Positions 53,531 to 64,000 of a stretch of 64,000 nt of DNA are shown in pieces. The notes under the pieces were generated by a model. The model saw only the letters and a program-made list of their open reading frames with translations. It was not told where the DNA came from and did not search any database. The position numbers and the translations under genes are program-made. The stretch comes from Larix kaempferi (Eukaryota; Streptophyta; Pinopsida; Pinales; Pinaceae), in the NCBI GenBank assembly GCA_027924585.1, contig BSBM01000877.1, positions 8,420,001 through 8,484,000 on the forward strand, given 5' to 3'. How positions within the stretch are numbered: position 1 is the stretch's first letter; the number at the start of each line of letters is the position of its first letter.

Positions 53531-54695
53531 TAAAACTATAATTAAGAAATTAATACAATGTGGAATATTCATTTTAATCACTTAAATTAAATAATCAAAA
53601 CTATATAGATAATATTTTTTTAGAAAATATTATATTGTGTATATTTAATAATATTTTCAATATACCCTATAAAACCCCACATAACTACTAAATATACTTA
53701 CTATTGATGCCATTAATACTTATAAATAGAGATAATTAACATTAACTACAACAACAACAACAACAACAAAAAACGCTAATCAAAATTATAACATAGCATA
53801 AATCACTAATCCAAATCATAATAATAACATAATATATATATATATATATATAATAAACTAAGAGGAGTTGTGATTCTACATAAACACATCACACAATACA
53901 TACACCCATCATTGATTATGTTTGAGTTCCCATGACTTCCCATACCGAAGAAAAAATATAAAATCTATCAATTCAGTCAAATATCTGGTAATTCTAATCA
54001 TGTTGTGTGTCAACTAGAGAAAGAGATATTAGTTTCAAATTGACATTGGAACATTCATGGAGTTAGTATTTTACTATATTTTCAAAGTAAGAAATCACGT
54101 TAGTACAAATTTATACTCCTAAATGAAATAGGGTTTGGGGCTTGGAGTGAAGTCAATAGTCAAAGGTGTGGACTTAAAAATATGAGCACTATCTATATCT
54201 ACATTATGTATATGAAACCTCAAATATCCATTAAATATACAAATATAACCACATACACATATCCACATATATAGTTGAAGTTTAAATGATGTACATTTTA
54301 AGTTTAAAATCCCTATATCTAAATCTCATTACCATTTAAATCCGCTTGGGGTAGAGAAATCGGCTTAATGGACACCGCTGAGTGCCTTGCCAACCAGTGG
54401 TCACACCATTGAGTGCCTTACCAACTAGTGGTCCCAAGTTGGATCTCCAGTTGTGTATTTGTCCTCCTCTTAAGGCCAACGTGAGATGAGGAAAGATGGG
54501 TTATAGTGGTATCCATAGGAGTTGACATCAGGGTCTCTTAAAAGACATCTGCTTGACAAGGATTATAGTTGTCGATTCTCCCATGTACAAAAAATATCTC
54601 ATTACCATTTTACAATCAAGCAACTTTGAAAATTGCTTCGATAAATTGATATTTTAACCATAATTTGATGTAGTATCGAAAAGAACCTACAATAT
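53531..54695. other. AT-rich intergenic with microsatellites
   Basis: An (ACA)n run at 53748-53772 and a (TA)n run at 53832-53852. GAGTGCCTTACCAACTAGTGG-like phrases are duplicated at about 54380 and 54412. No coding signs. Confidence 0.6.
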
Positions 54696-54699
54696 TTTC

Positions 54700-55570
54700 T
54701 ACGTTCACTTTTAGTGAAACCATTTCACTTTAAATGCCACTCGGGTCATCACATTGTTCTTTGGCAATAGAATTGTAGTCCACATTGTCTATGACAAAGC
54801 TTGTGAACCCATTTCTCATTTAAACCTTTGGTAAAATTCAGAGGTTATCAATGTTTGAGTAGGGGAAATATTTAACTACACTTCAATTTTCTTTATATTT
54901 ATACTTAGTAGAGATTCTATCATCCTACATAAGGGAATAGCTCTCCATATTTTGAAGGAATTAAGCACTTTAAATAATACTTGGCTTATGCTTTTCTCTA
55001 ACACATCACAAGTTGTGATTAGTTGTTGTAGTACATCCATCATGCTACCCCATGCTCCATTGTTTTGCTTCATCCTATTATTTAATAGGAGGTTCTCCTT
55101 TTGTCTCTTGTGATCATTCATATTAGTAAGCCTTTTGATAAATGTATCTATAAATATGTGATGAAAAATCGTATTCTTTTAAGTTTTATTTTGAAGGGAT
55201 CTCTAAAGGAAAGGATCCTTTCAACAAGTGCATAAGCCCTATTGGTTATTTGCCATAACTAAAAGAGAAAGACAATCATTTCCTCATTTATAGGAATAAC
55301 GTTTCCAACTCCATATAATAATTATTGGGCTCACTTAGCCCCACATAATTATTAGGTGTTATAGATATTCTTTAGGTCCTTTAATAGCATGGGGAATAAA
55401 TAAAGGTTTAGGGTTCGACATAGATTCCAATTCATGAATCTTGTCTTTCAACCTGATGTTCTCTTCATGTTTCTCATTTACAAAATGTTCCATTAAGTCT
55501 CTATTTCCCTCATGGGTCCTCAAGGACCTAATGGATCTTAAATATTTAGTAACCACAATGGTGTTGTGAT
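54700..55570 (-). pseudogene. Unidentified broken reading frame
   Basis: Minus-strand pieces with coding-like residues in shifting frames: HEGNRDLMEHFVNEKHEENI then LKDKIHELES (55556-55359, coiled-coil-like), then NMNDHKRQKENLLLNNRMKQ (55121-54876), then MRNGFTSFVIDNVDYNSIAK (about 54800). Many stops separate them. I do not recognise the family. It may be gag or another structural part of an old element. Confidence 0.3.
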
Positions 55571-56315
55571 CTTTTAAGAGTCTCTTTCGTTTGCCTTAAC
55601 TCTATATATCTAAAGTTTTTGAGTATCCTTATCATAACTTAGATGGTGTATAATGGCAGGGTTATCCTCAAAGGTTGGTAACTCGTGATGGGATATTAAT
55701 CCATAAACGGTCATGGATATTACACTAGAATAGTTTGTTACAACAAATCTTACAACTTAGTCCTTTTTATTAGCTTATTTTTAGTGAATGTTAAATAATT
55801 AGAACTAAAACAAGAATATCTAGAGAAAATATGTACACAATCTACACAATATATACCCTGGGAAAACCCACAAATATGGAAAAACCTAGCCACAAATGAG
55901 GACAATGCCTTGCTCTTCATATCAAAATTCAAATACAAATGAAATGGTATTCCCTATTTAGTTAACTATAAGTTTGTGGCCAAAATAGCTATTATAGGAC
56001 CTCCTATATCCTATGTTCTGCTCTAATATCAACTTTCATGTTGTTGCAAAACTATGGAACAATACAATAACATCAAAACAATGGAACAATACAATAACAT
56101 CAAAACAATGGAACCCTTTCTTCTCCCAATGGCTTGGTATTTAACATAGCCTGATAGCCATCTAGGGTTAATTTTAGGGTTTTTTTCACACCACAAATTC
56201 CAATTAGTGTTAGGTTTTTGGACCTTCTAGAATATTCTTGAAAGTCCACTTGTGACTAGCTCATATGTCTGAGAGAGATGAAATCCGACATGGAATCCAC
56301 TTGGTACTATGGCAC
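55571..56315. other. Intergenic, flank of the 56321 insertion
   Basis: ACAATACAATAACATCAAAA is duplicated in tandem at about 56060 and 56090. It is probably continuous with the sequence right of 60702 before the element inserted. Confidence 0.5.
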
Positions 56316-56320
56316 TCAAC
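56316..56320. repeat. Target-site duplication TCAAC, left copy
   Basis: TCAAC directly precedes the 5' LTR and directly follows the 3' LTR (60698-60702). Confidence 0.92.
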
Positions 56321-56694
56321 TGTTAGGAACCCGTGTCAACCCTTCTCTTTACTATGTTAGTATATTGTTGTTGGACGCATATGCTTTGTAAGTCGTCCTG
56401 TAGTATTTGTTGATCCATAGTTTATATTAGCCCATAGTATTGGACGCATATGCTTTGTAAGTCGTCCCGTAGTATTATATGTCCCATGGTTTTGACTCAT
56501 AGTATTGGGCATAGACTTAGTATACAAGTGTGTGTTGAGGTCATTGAAGGCACTGTGAAGTTAATTGTATTGAGCTTGCTCAAAGGAGGTTACCCCCTCA
56601 AAGTGGCTTGTGATCAATATAAAAGTGATTCTGAGTTCTGTTATTTCTGATATCTCATGTATTTGCATTAATTAATTATTGCAGGTTCATCACA
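56321..56694 (+). repeat. 5' LTR
   Basis: 374 bp, TGTTAGGAACC ... TTCATCACA. Internal duplicated phrase GGACGCATATGCTTTGTAAG at 56373 and 56441. ATCAATATAAAAGTG at about 56613 is a plausible TATA region. It is somewhat shorter than the 3' LTR because of one indel in the duplicated segment. Confidence 0.93.
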
Positions 56695-56696
56695 TC

Positions 56697-56708
56697 TGGT
56701 ATCAGAGC
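56697..56708 (+). other. Primer binding site (tRNA-iMet)
   Basis: TGGTATCAGAGC begins two bases after the 5' LTR and is complementary to the 3' end of plant initiator methionine tRNA. Confidence 0.93.
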
Positions 56709-57813
56709 ACTTTCTTGGGTTTGTTGGGTGGAATTTCTGCCAAATTTGTTTTTCACATCTGTTGCAAGTTCGGATCTGGGAATAACCCCTATCCGCTTAA
56801 CTGTGGGAAGTACTTGGGCATAATCCCTAAAAATCATTGTGAGGAGTACCACAGGAACCCCAAAGTAGCTGTCCCATTGAGAGGACTTACCAGCGAAAAG
56901 GGCAACGACCCCTACCTGATTGACTAGTTCCCACCCGTGAGGTAAACCAAGAGTTGTTGTTTGTGGCAAAGCGGTTATCAGTTTTTCCTGAGCCATGGAG
57001 TGAGGGGTACTACCCCAATACGCAAGCCGTCAGACAGCATTGGTGGCCGAGTGAATCCCCTGAACCGATAGGAAGCCGCACATACCTGGGGTCCATATCT
57101 ACTTTCAGCTGAACTGTTGCCAATCACTTCCGCTCTAGATCTAGTTGTTTCATATCTATTCTGAAAGTCATTCCAGATCCAGTCGCCATTTCAGATCCAG
57201 CCGTTTTCGATTCCTTCCGCGCCGCTGTTGCCGAACCATTTCTGGAAGAAGAAAAAAAGTTTATGTTTTTCAGCCATATCTCCCTTGTTTCAACTCTGTT
57301 TTCCCTGAAACTTCACTGACATCCTTGCAATCCCATTTATTCTGTTTTTCGGCCATATCTCCCTTGTTTCAACTCTGTTTTCCCTGAAACTTCACTGACA
57401 TCCCTGCAATCCCATTTTGCATATTTCATTCCTGAAGACCTTATCCCAAATTCCACTTCCCAAGACCAGAAATCCCACATTTGTCTATTTTTAGGGTTTG
57501 CCATAACTCCTTCAATTTTCACCCAAACGCCTTGAAATTTTGCCACCGTGTTCATTTCCTAATTCTGCTTCTTTGTCTCTCTCTACCAATTTTTCTCATT
57601 CTTTCACCTCGCTTCTGAAATCCCCATTTTTTGCTTCCCTGTCCATCAGAAAGTGTCCAAAACCTAGTCAAACCCCAATTACCCATCCGAGTTTTTCCCA
57701 AATCCAAATCTTCCTCTACTAAATAAGCTTTTGTTTGTGTTTTTCTATCCATTTCCAAAAACAAAACAAAAAAACTCTTGGTTGTGGTTGTCACCCGCGC
57801 AGGAGCAAAAACC

Positions 57814-58560
57814 ATGGAGGAAGCACTTGCAGCCATCCAAACCAAACTCCAAGATCTGGATGAAAAAAATTTTAGCCTCCATCTTCAGCATTCAGCCATG
57901 AACAATAACCAACAGCCAGCATCTTTTGCAGCCACTGGGTTCTCTTATTCTAGCAATTTTCGTGGGCCGAAGCTTGATTTTCCTCGCTTCAATGGTACTG
58001 ATCTGACTGGATGGATATACAGTGCCGAACAATATTTCAGTCTGCATAATACTTTTGATGTCCAGAAAGTTCCACTTGCATCCTTTCATTTGGAACAGGA
58101 AGCCCTTCAATGGTACCGTTGGTACATCAAAGCTCGTCCCGAGCCAAACTGGACAGATTTTTGCCAACTCCTTTTGCCATGATTTGGTCCCAGTGCTTTT
58201 GACGACTTCACATGAGCAATCACTAAACTTCACCAAATTGGCAAAGTGAGAGAGTATCAGACAGAAATTGAGAAACTCGCCAATCACACAAAAGGATTGT
58301 CTGATGAATTTTACAGGAGTTGTTTTATCGGTGGTCTTAAGAATGAAATCCGGTTAGAGGTTAAAATGTTCTGTCCCAACACAATCATGGAAGTCCTAGG
58401 TTTGGATAAGTTGGCAGAAGACAAGCTTGCAGCCCAACAGTGCTCCAAACCCACTTTTGTTCCCTTCCGAAATATGGGTTCTCAACGACCTCCCATCCCA
58501 CCAGCTCCTCAACCAACTCCTATCAAGCATTTGTCTGAAACCGAGATGCAGGCATGCTGA
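57814..58560 (+). pseudogene. gag
   Basis: From ATG 57814: MEEALAAIQTKLQDLDEKNF (short coiled coil), then LDFPRFNGTDLTGWIYSAEQ, FHLEQEALQWYRWYI and NWTDFCQLLLP, the Retrotrans_gag core, stop at 58180, then YQTEIEKLANHTKGLSDEF and CFIGGLKNEIRLEVKMFCP in another frame. A zinc knuckle (CYNCDEKFTRGHRC) follows the TGA near 58558. At least three stops or frameshifts. The upstream 57130-57780 leader contains a tandem repeat of about 90 bp (GCCATATCTCCCTTGTTTCA at 57275 and 57352). Confidence 0.88.
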
Positions 58561-59340
58561 GAAAAAGGGCTTTGTTATAATTGTGATGAGAAATTCACTC
58601 GGGGACATAGATGTGTTCAACAAAAACTCTATCTCTTGGATGTGGATTCTTTGCCTGCCTCTGGACTTGGTGAAGAAGCTCTAGATACCGTAGATGATCA
58701 GGTCGACATTCAACACCCACCTGTTGACACCCCATCTTAGGACGACCCACCCACGATCTCTCTCCATGCTGTAACCGGTGTCACAACCCCACAAACAATG
58801 CAGGTCAGGGGATACTTCAAGAAGTTCCCTCTTACCATACTCATTGATTCTGGTAGCATTCATAACTTCATTGACCCTCGGATTGCCGAATAGGCTGATT
58901 GTTTTGTCCATCCTTGCTCCAACTTTGAAGTCATGGTTGCCAATGGGGGCACCTTACCTTGCAAGGGGAAGTGTCACAATGTGTGTATCTCTATGGAAGA
59001 TTATAACCTACGATTTGACATGTTTGCTTTGTCCTTAGGCGGATGTGATGTGGTTTTGGGCATTCAATGGTTATGCACACTTGGCCCCATCTTATGGCAT
59101 TTTGCTGAACTTTGGATGCAGTTTTCAGTCAATGGGGAACAACACAAATTAATGGGATTACAACCAGGGTCTCTCCGCATCATCAATTCACATTGCCTGG
59201 AAAAAATCCTTAAGAAGAATTCACATGGTGTCATTGTTCAGCTCCATTCCATTCAGATGCACCCATCAACGGTCTCCTCTACTTCCTTGGATAGATATGT
59301 AGGTGTCTTTGTTGAACCAATGAGCTTGTTGCCTTCAAGA
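58561..59340 (+). pseudogene. Aspartic protease and following linker
   Basis: LTILIDSGSIHNFIDPRIA carries the D-S-G active site (Asp codon at about 58846). TAG at 58891 interrupts it, and a frame change leads to VMVANGGTLPCKGKCHNV and DVVLGIQWLCTLGPI (protease C-terminal signature). The frame then runs through LLPSRD near 59340, where sequence typical of RT should begin but does not. Confidence 0.88.
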
Positions 59341-60269
59341 GACCTTTCCGGTAAGAATTTAGTTGCATCTACTTTTCAACAGGAAATGATGGCTATTTTG
59401 AATGCAGTACAGAAGTGGCAGCCATACCTATTAGGGAATTATTTCTGCATCAAGACTGATCTTCAGAGTCTGAAAAATTTTCTGGAACAATGGGTCTCCT
59501 CCCCAACACACCTGAAATGGGTTATCCCTATGCGATCACTTGCAAGAAGGGTAAGGACAATATGGTGGCAGATGCTCCTTCTTGCACAATTGATGACCCA
59601 GTTTCTCTTACATCTCTTTCTTTGCTTGTTCCAAATTGGTTGCAATATGTTCAACAGGGCTATCTCTTATATGAACTCCATGCTTCTTCATCAGTAGGGC
59701 ACTCTGGGTTCTTCAAAATGTATGACCGGGAACAATGTAACTTCTTTTGGTAGGGACTGAAAATGACAATTCAACAAATGGTGCCTGACTGTGATACTTT
59801 CCAGGTCAACAAGGGTGAAACGACACTCCTTTCGGGATTGCTCAAACCCTTGCCCATCCCTACACAGCTTTGGCCAACTATTTCTATGGATATCCTAGAA
59901 GCGCTCTGGTGGTACAATACCACATCTCAAAGGACACCATATGAAGCAGTCTATGAACAGACATCGCTAGTTCTTCTTCCATACACCCTTAGCAGCTCCC
60001 CAGTTTATGAAATTGACTCGGTTCTTCGAAACCGTGATCAAATTCTTCTCATTCTGTAGGACAATCTTCACATGGCCAGAATTCAACTGAAACAACAAGC
60101 CGATCAGCACCATTCTGAGCGCACTTTCCACGCAGTTGATAGGGTTCTTCTTTGTCTACAGCCTTCCAAGCAATCCTCCCTGACACTCCAAAGGAGTCAG
60201 TGGCCCGAAATGCAACCCAAGGATGCTACTAGGGAACCACTCCTTCAGATTCTGCAGCAATTTCCCTAA
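59341..60269 (+). pseudogene. RNase H and integrase fragments after RT deletion
   Basis: QKWQPYLLGNYFCIKTDLQS is the middle of RNase H. CKKGKDNMVADAPS (with a frame change near 59510) is its end. The integrase zinc-binding end (GHSGFFKMYD, CDTFQVNKGETT, GLLKPLPIPTQLW, ISMDI) then jumps straight to the C-terminal part (ALWWYNTTSQRTPYEAVY, RDQILLIL, QLKQQADQHHSER). The integrase core between ISMDI and ALWWYN, with catalytic residues two and three, is deleted. These are two separate internal deletions. Confidence 0.88.
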
Positions 60270-60310
60270 CCAAAGCTTTGAGGACAAAGCTTTTTCTAAG
60301 GGAGAGGGGA

Positions 60311-60697
60311 TGTTAGGAACCCATGTAAACCCTTCTCTTTACTATGTTAGTATATTGTTGTTGGACGCATATGCTTTGTAAGTCGTCCCGTAGTATTTGT
60401 TGATCCATAGTTTATATTAGCCCATAGTATTAACCCATAGTATTGGGCGCATATGCTTTGTAAGTCGTCCCGTAGTATTATATGTCCCATGGTTTTGACT
60501 CATAGTATTGGGCATAGAATTAGTATATAAGTGTGTGTTGAGGTAATTAAAGGCACTGTGAAGTTAATTATATTGAGCTTGCTCAAAGGAGGTTGCCCCC
60601 TCGAAGTGGCATGTGATCAATATAAAAGTGATTCCGAGTTCTGTTAGTTCTGATATCTCGTGTATTTGCATTAATTAATTATTGTAGGTTCATCACA
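60311..60697 (+). repeat. 3' LTR
   Basis: 387 bp, preceded by the purine tract AAGGGAGAGGGGA. It is close in sequence to the 5' LTR, differing by scattered substitutions and one short insertion (CCATAGTATTAA near 60430). Confidence 0.93.
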
Positions 60698-60702
60698 TCA
60701 AC
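60698..60702. repeat. Target-site duplication TCAAC, right copy
   Basis: Identical to 56316-56320. Confidence 0.92.
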
Positions 60703-61189
60703 TTGATAGGTCAACTTGTGGGAGGCATAACTTCTTCATGCAGACTCTATTTGAGGCGATTCTTAGACTGTTAGAAAGGAATCAAATTGTAAAATCATGT
60801 GAAGGGCCATATAAAACTGATGGACACTTTTGACCTGAAAATACACCATTTAGATCCTCAAACAATCCCCTAAAGGTTCTCAACCCCAAATATGAAAAAT
60901 GAGACCTCTCCCTAAAATGGGCCCTACAAACCAATTCATTCAATATTTCAACCCCGAAATCACCAAAATAAATGACAAATTATATATTGATCCATTTCAG
61001 ATCATTTTTGGAGGCTTTTGGTCCCCACAATATTTTACTAATTAAGGTGAGGCCATGTACCTTCTCCTTGGAGTACCATTTAGACTTTCTTCGAAGTTGT
61101 CATTTCAACCTCACCTACCAAATTTCATACTGTCCTCACCTGTTTGTTCCATAATTATTCTATAGAATGGTGTCTTCTGATAACTTTAC

Positions 61190-61720
61190 CTAAGCCATAG
61201 GTGCTAACTCTTCTACAAAAGATAATACCTTCTCAGTTTCCTAGTCCAACATGGAAGGTTCATAGAATTTCAAATTTTCCACATTCACTACTAAGTAAAT
61301 GCACATATATAGGGCTAGATTGATTATGTAGGAATTATCTTCTACCTTCTCCAACATTTGAAAAGGACCATACCATAATGCCCTAATATTCTTACGAGGA
61401 CCTTACAATATTTCCTTATTCAAGTGCAACCATACTCTATTATCTCCCACCTTGAATGTTTTTTCAATGCTATGTTGGTCATGTCTTTCCTTGTACATTT
61501 CCCGTGACTTCTTCGATTCCTCCTGTAATTGTAAATGGATCTACCTAATCTTATCAATAAATATTTCCGCTCTTACTACTTCAACTGTGATGTCTTCCCT
61601 CACCCCCCCTATTGTCAATAAACAACATCTACATGTGAAGGTGGCAGGTATCCAAAACAAGTTTCAAAATGGGACTTCCTGATGGAAGTGTAGAGTGCTC
61701 TATTATAAGAGTGTTGGATG
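61190..61720 (-). pseudogene. Integrase C-terminal remnant
   Basis: Minus strand: TWDENVIYIQHSYNRALYTS, then KSHFETCFGYLPPS (about 61730-61650) match the end of the integrase core. FKVGD, RVWLHLNKE, then IRALWYGPFQMLEKVEDNSY (61440-61320) match the C-terminal domain. Most of the region between RT and this, including RNase H and the zinc-binding part, is gone. Stops are frequent. Confidence 0.8.
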
Positions 61721-61759
61721 TATATCACATTTTCATCCCATGTCTTCATATGCTTTTGA

Positions 61760-62575
61760 TTATAACCCCTTATTTAATATGACCGAAATAATATGACCCA
61801 AATATTGAATTCTCCTTTGGTTAAAGTCACACTTGCTTAGCTTGGCGTACCGCTTATGTTCCCTAAGATGGTATGCTTGTTCTTCTTCATTCTTGGAATA
61901 GATGAGGATGTTATCTAAGAATACCAACACAAACTTATCCATGTATTGGTTGAACACACTATCATGAGGCACATAAAAGTAGTCGGTGCATTACTGAGGC
62001 TGAATGGCACAATTGTAAACTCATACTGGCCATATCAAGTGCTAAAATATGTCTTATGGATGTCCTCTTATCTAATTCGAACTTAATGGTACACTAACAT
62101 TAATTCAATCTTGGAAAACACATTGGGCCCCTTTCATCTGATTAAAGAGATCATCTATATGGGGAAATTGATATTTATTCTTGACTATGATCTTATTAAG
62201 TTTCCTTTAGTCAATACACACTCTCAATTTTCCATCTTTCTTCTTAACAAACAACATTGGTGCGCCCCATGGAGACACACTTGGTCTACTATACTTCTTA
62301 CCCATTAATTCATGAAGCTGTATTGTCATCTATACTAGCTCTAGAGTGCTCATTCTGTAAGGATCTTTGGACATTGGGGATGCTTTTGGAACCATATTAA
62401 TTGTATAGTCTATCTCTCTTTTAGGTGGAAACCCTAGCACCTCTTCTAGGAATACATCTGTATACTCATGTAGCACATGATAATCCTCTAATGCTAGTCC
62501 TTTATCTTTTTCTAAATATGATATATGAACTTCATATATCCTACAATTCTTCTTGAAGTATCTTCCCAATTGCAA
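61760..62575 (-). pseudogene. Reverse transcriptase remnant
   Basis: Minus strand: YTDVFLEEVLGFPPKREIDY (62460), [48 protein letters not shown] (about 62330-62130), YGQYEFTIVPFSLSNAP, then YMDKFVLVFLDNILIYSKNE (about 61940). The active site reads FLDN where FLDD is expected, so a catalytic Asp is lost. KRYAKLSKCDF and QYLGHIIS follow. Several frameshifts. Confidence 0.9.
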
Positions 62576-62999
62576 TGATGTAACTTTCCTTTTGGAAACC
62601 TACTTCAACACACCTTTTCCTAGTTGAAACCTTCTTTCATCATCAAGGAATTCAAGAATATTATCATATCAATCGAGCTTGGCTCGATGCATTTCCAATT
62701 AGTCCATGAATAAGAACATCATATGATCTTAGTGGTTGTACATGTAGATTAGCTGCACTGGAAAGTCCATCCAATGTTACCGAACATTTTTTTACTACTT
62801 TGTTGACTTTCCTATTGGTTCATGTGGCCAACTAAACAAATCATGATTTTCCATGTTTACTCTTATTAAGGGATCCAATTTCTACAATATTAGGATGAAT
62901 ATAGCTATGACTAGACCTTATATCAATAAGAATAGAAATAGATTACCTGGCAATCTTACCTCCACTATTGCTTGGCGGTCCACCTAGTGATCATCCAAG

Positions 63000-63990
63000 G
63001 TTGCATAGATATTGGGAGTTGCTCCAACCATGTCCCCCATAGTCACAGCTTATTCCATGTGACACATTCCTCTAAAAATTTCTTTATTACGTGGGAAGTC
63101 ATTCAGCTTGTAATTCTCTCAACAACCCCAACATTGGATTGGTTCCTTGGGTCTTCCTCCAGCTACCACAACTCACTTGAACCTTCCTTGATCTTGCTGC
63201 TCATGTTGGGAATTCCTTGGTTGATTTCTATCATGTGTAGGTTTGAATCCTTTCTTTCTTGGATCAAAATTTCCTTTGGGATTTCCTCTCCCTAATTGGT
63301 GTTCCTCAAATATGCCCTTGTTTTGCTCGTAGCAATGCATGGCCTTGCGAATAGCATCATCCAAAGTCTTGGGATCCAAAAATTCAATTATGTCCCTATA
63401 ATTCTAGGGAATCCCACTTAAGAACCTATGAATATCTACCTTCTAATATAATATATAATCCACATACTATAGTATCTCTAGGAACTTATTCACATATTCC
63501 TCCATTGTCATCTATCTTAGCTTCAACTCATGAAACTCTGTGCTCTTGTTGTCATAGTCCCTTTCAGAAAGGTATTTCTACTTGAAATACTTTTCAAACG
63601 TCTTGCACTCAATCCTCATTTATTTGAGGTTATTCACCTACCAGAGGTGTTCCCGGCATATTGAATCTCTAGCATTCAAATTAAAGATGGTAATCATGTC
63701 CTTCCCATTCCTATAGTATTCATGGATTCTAAAGTACTTCACTTCGAGAAGCCATGCTTCAACTTCTTATATTGTTTTATTTTCTCCATTTAATCTAGGC
63801 GGATTTACTTTCCTAAGTTATCCATACAAATTCTCTTTTTAATGCCTTCTTCTGTTATATATATATGGGTTGAGTATTCTGAGCTATATGATGAATTTAT
63901 TGATTTACTTGACCTACTGCCAGAGGTGTTTGATGGATATTTTCTTGCTCTACTCCTGTGTGAACCTCTTCTATGGCTCCATGACCTTCC
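63000..63990 (-). pseudogene. gag remnant
   Basis: Minus strand in shifting frames: EVEAWLLEVKYFRIHEYYRN, ITIFNLNARDS, FEKYFK, KYLSERDYDNKSTEFHELKL, MTMEEYVNKFLEIL (the Retrotrans_gag domain, 63780-63430), then DPKTLDDAIRKAMHCYEQNK (63375) and a Lys/Arg/Gln-rich stretch. A degraded zinc knuckle with CWGC lies near 63130. More than five stops or frameshifts. Confidence 0.85.
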
Positions 63991-64000
63991 TCGAGAGTGA

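Larger units (their letters stand above)
56321..60697 (+). mobile_element. Ty3/gypsy chromovirus-like element, internally deleted
   Basis: A 4.4-kb insertion with LTRs of TG...CA form, a 5-bp TCAAC duplication, an initiator-Met primer site and a polypurine tract. Coding content is gag, protease, a piece of RNase H and pieces of integrase. Essentially all of RT and the integrase core are missing. It cannot be autonomous. Confidence 0.94.
60900..64000 (-). mobile_element. Old Ty3/gypsy relic (minus strand), runs off the window
   Basis: Gag, protease, RT and integrase similarities appear in this order from 64000 downward, all in short broken frames. The 5' LTR lies beyond the window and no 3' LTR could be paired. 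The 56321-60697 element inserted in or beside its 3' flank. Confidence 0.88.

Overview
This is a stretch of nuclear genome from a seed plant, most likely a conifer. The evidence for a conifer is a broken terpene synthase exon at 6609-6926 that reads like the gymnosperm-specific TPS-d class, the AT-rich sequence, and the very high load of old, nested retrotransposons. I cannot name the species. I found no intact host gene. Three host-derived pieces are visible: a glutamate-receptor-like pseudogene (4160-6000, +), the terpene synthase relic (6609-6926, -) and a plausible last exon of a CLV1/BAM-type receptor kinase (28773-29098, -).

Layout. 1-4100: intergenic sequence with a GCGGGCAT-motif cluster, a strong nested palindrome (1155-1478) and one copy of a dispersed AT-rich repeat (1615-2250). 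4160-6926: the two pseudogenes. 6927-19630: mostly unannotated AT-rich sequence with many short tandem duplications. 19633-28602: an inferred DNA transposon of about 9 kb. It has diverged terminal inverted repeats, a TA on each side, an 852-codon pogo/Tc1-mariner-type DD35D transposase (22669-25227, +) and four internal tandem-repeat arrays. 28773-29098: the receptor kinase exon, just outside that element. 30449-33549: a 5'-truncated L1-type LINE (+) with a 15-bp target-site duplication.

37412-53290: a nest. A second L1-type LINE (-) is split. Its 3' part (endonuclease C-terminus, RT, zinc-ribbon region, RNase H) is at 37412-41074, and its 5' part (ORF1 and endonuclease N-terminus) is at 51083-53290. 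In between lie a Ty3/gypsy element of about 8.3 kb with two LTRs about 97% identical (41075-49376) and the 3' end of a Ty1/copia element with its LTR (49378-51082). The gypsy carries an extra RNase H after its integrase.

54700-55570: an unidentified broken reading frame (-). 56321-60697: an internally deleted Ty3/gypsy chromovirus-like element, complete with LTRs, initiator-Met primer site and TCAAC duplication, set into or beside an older Ty3/gypsy relic (-, about 60900 to beyond 64000).

The genes do not form a pathway. The window is a record of successive insertions and decay. The most distinctive items are the pogo-like transposon with its internal satellite arrays, the post-integrase RNase H paired with a first RNase H that lacks a catalytic Asp, and the mismatched flanks of that gypsy element, which imply a recombination or deletion after insertion.
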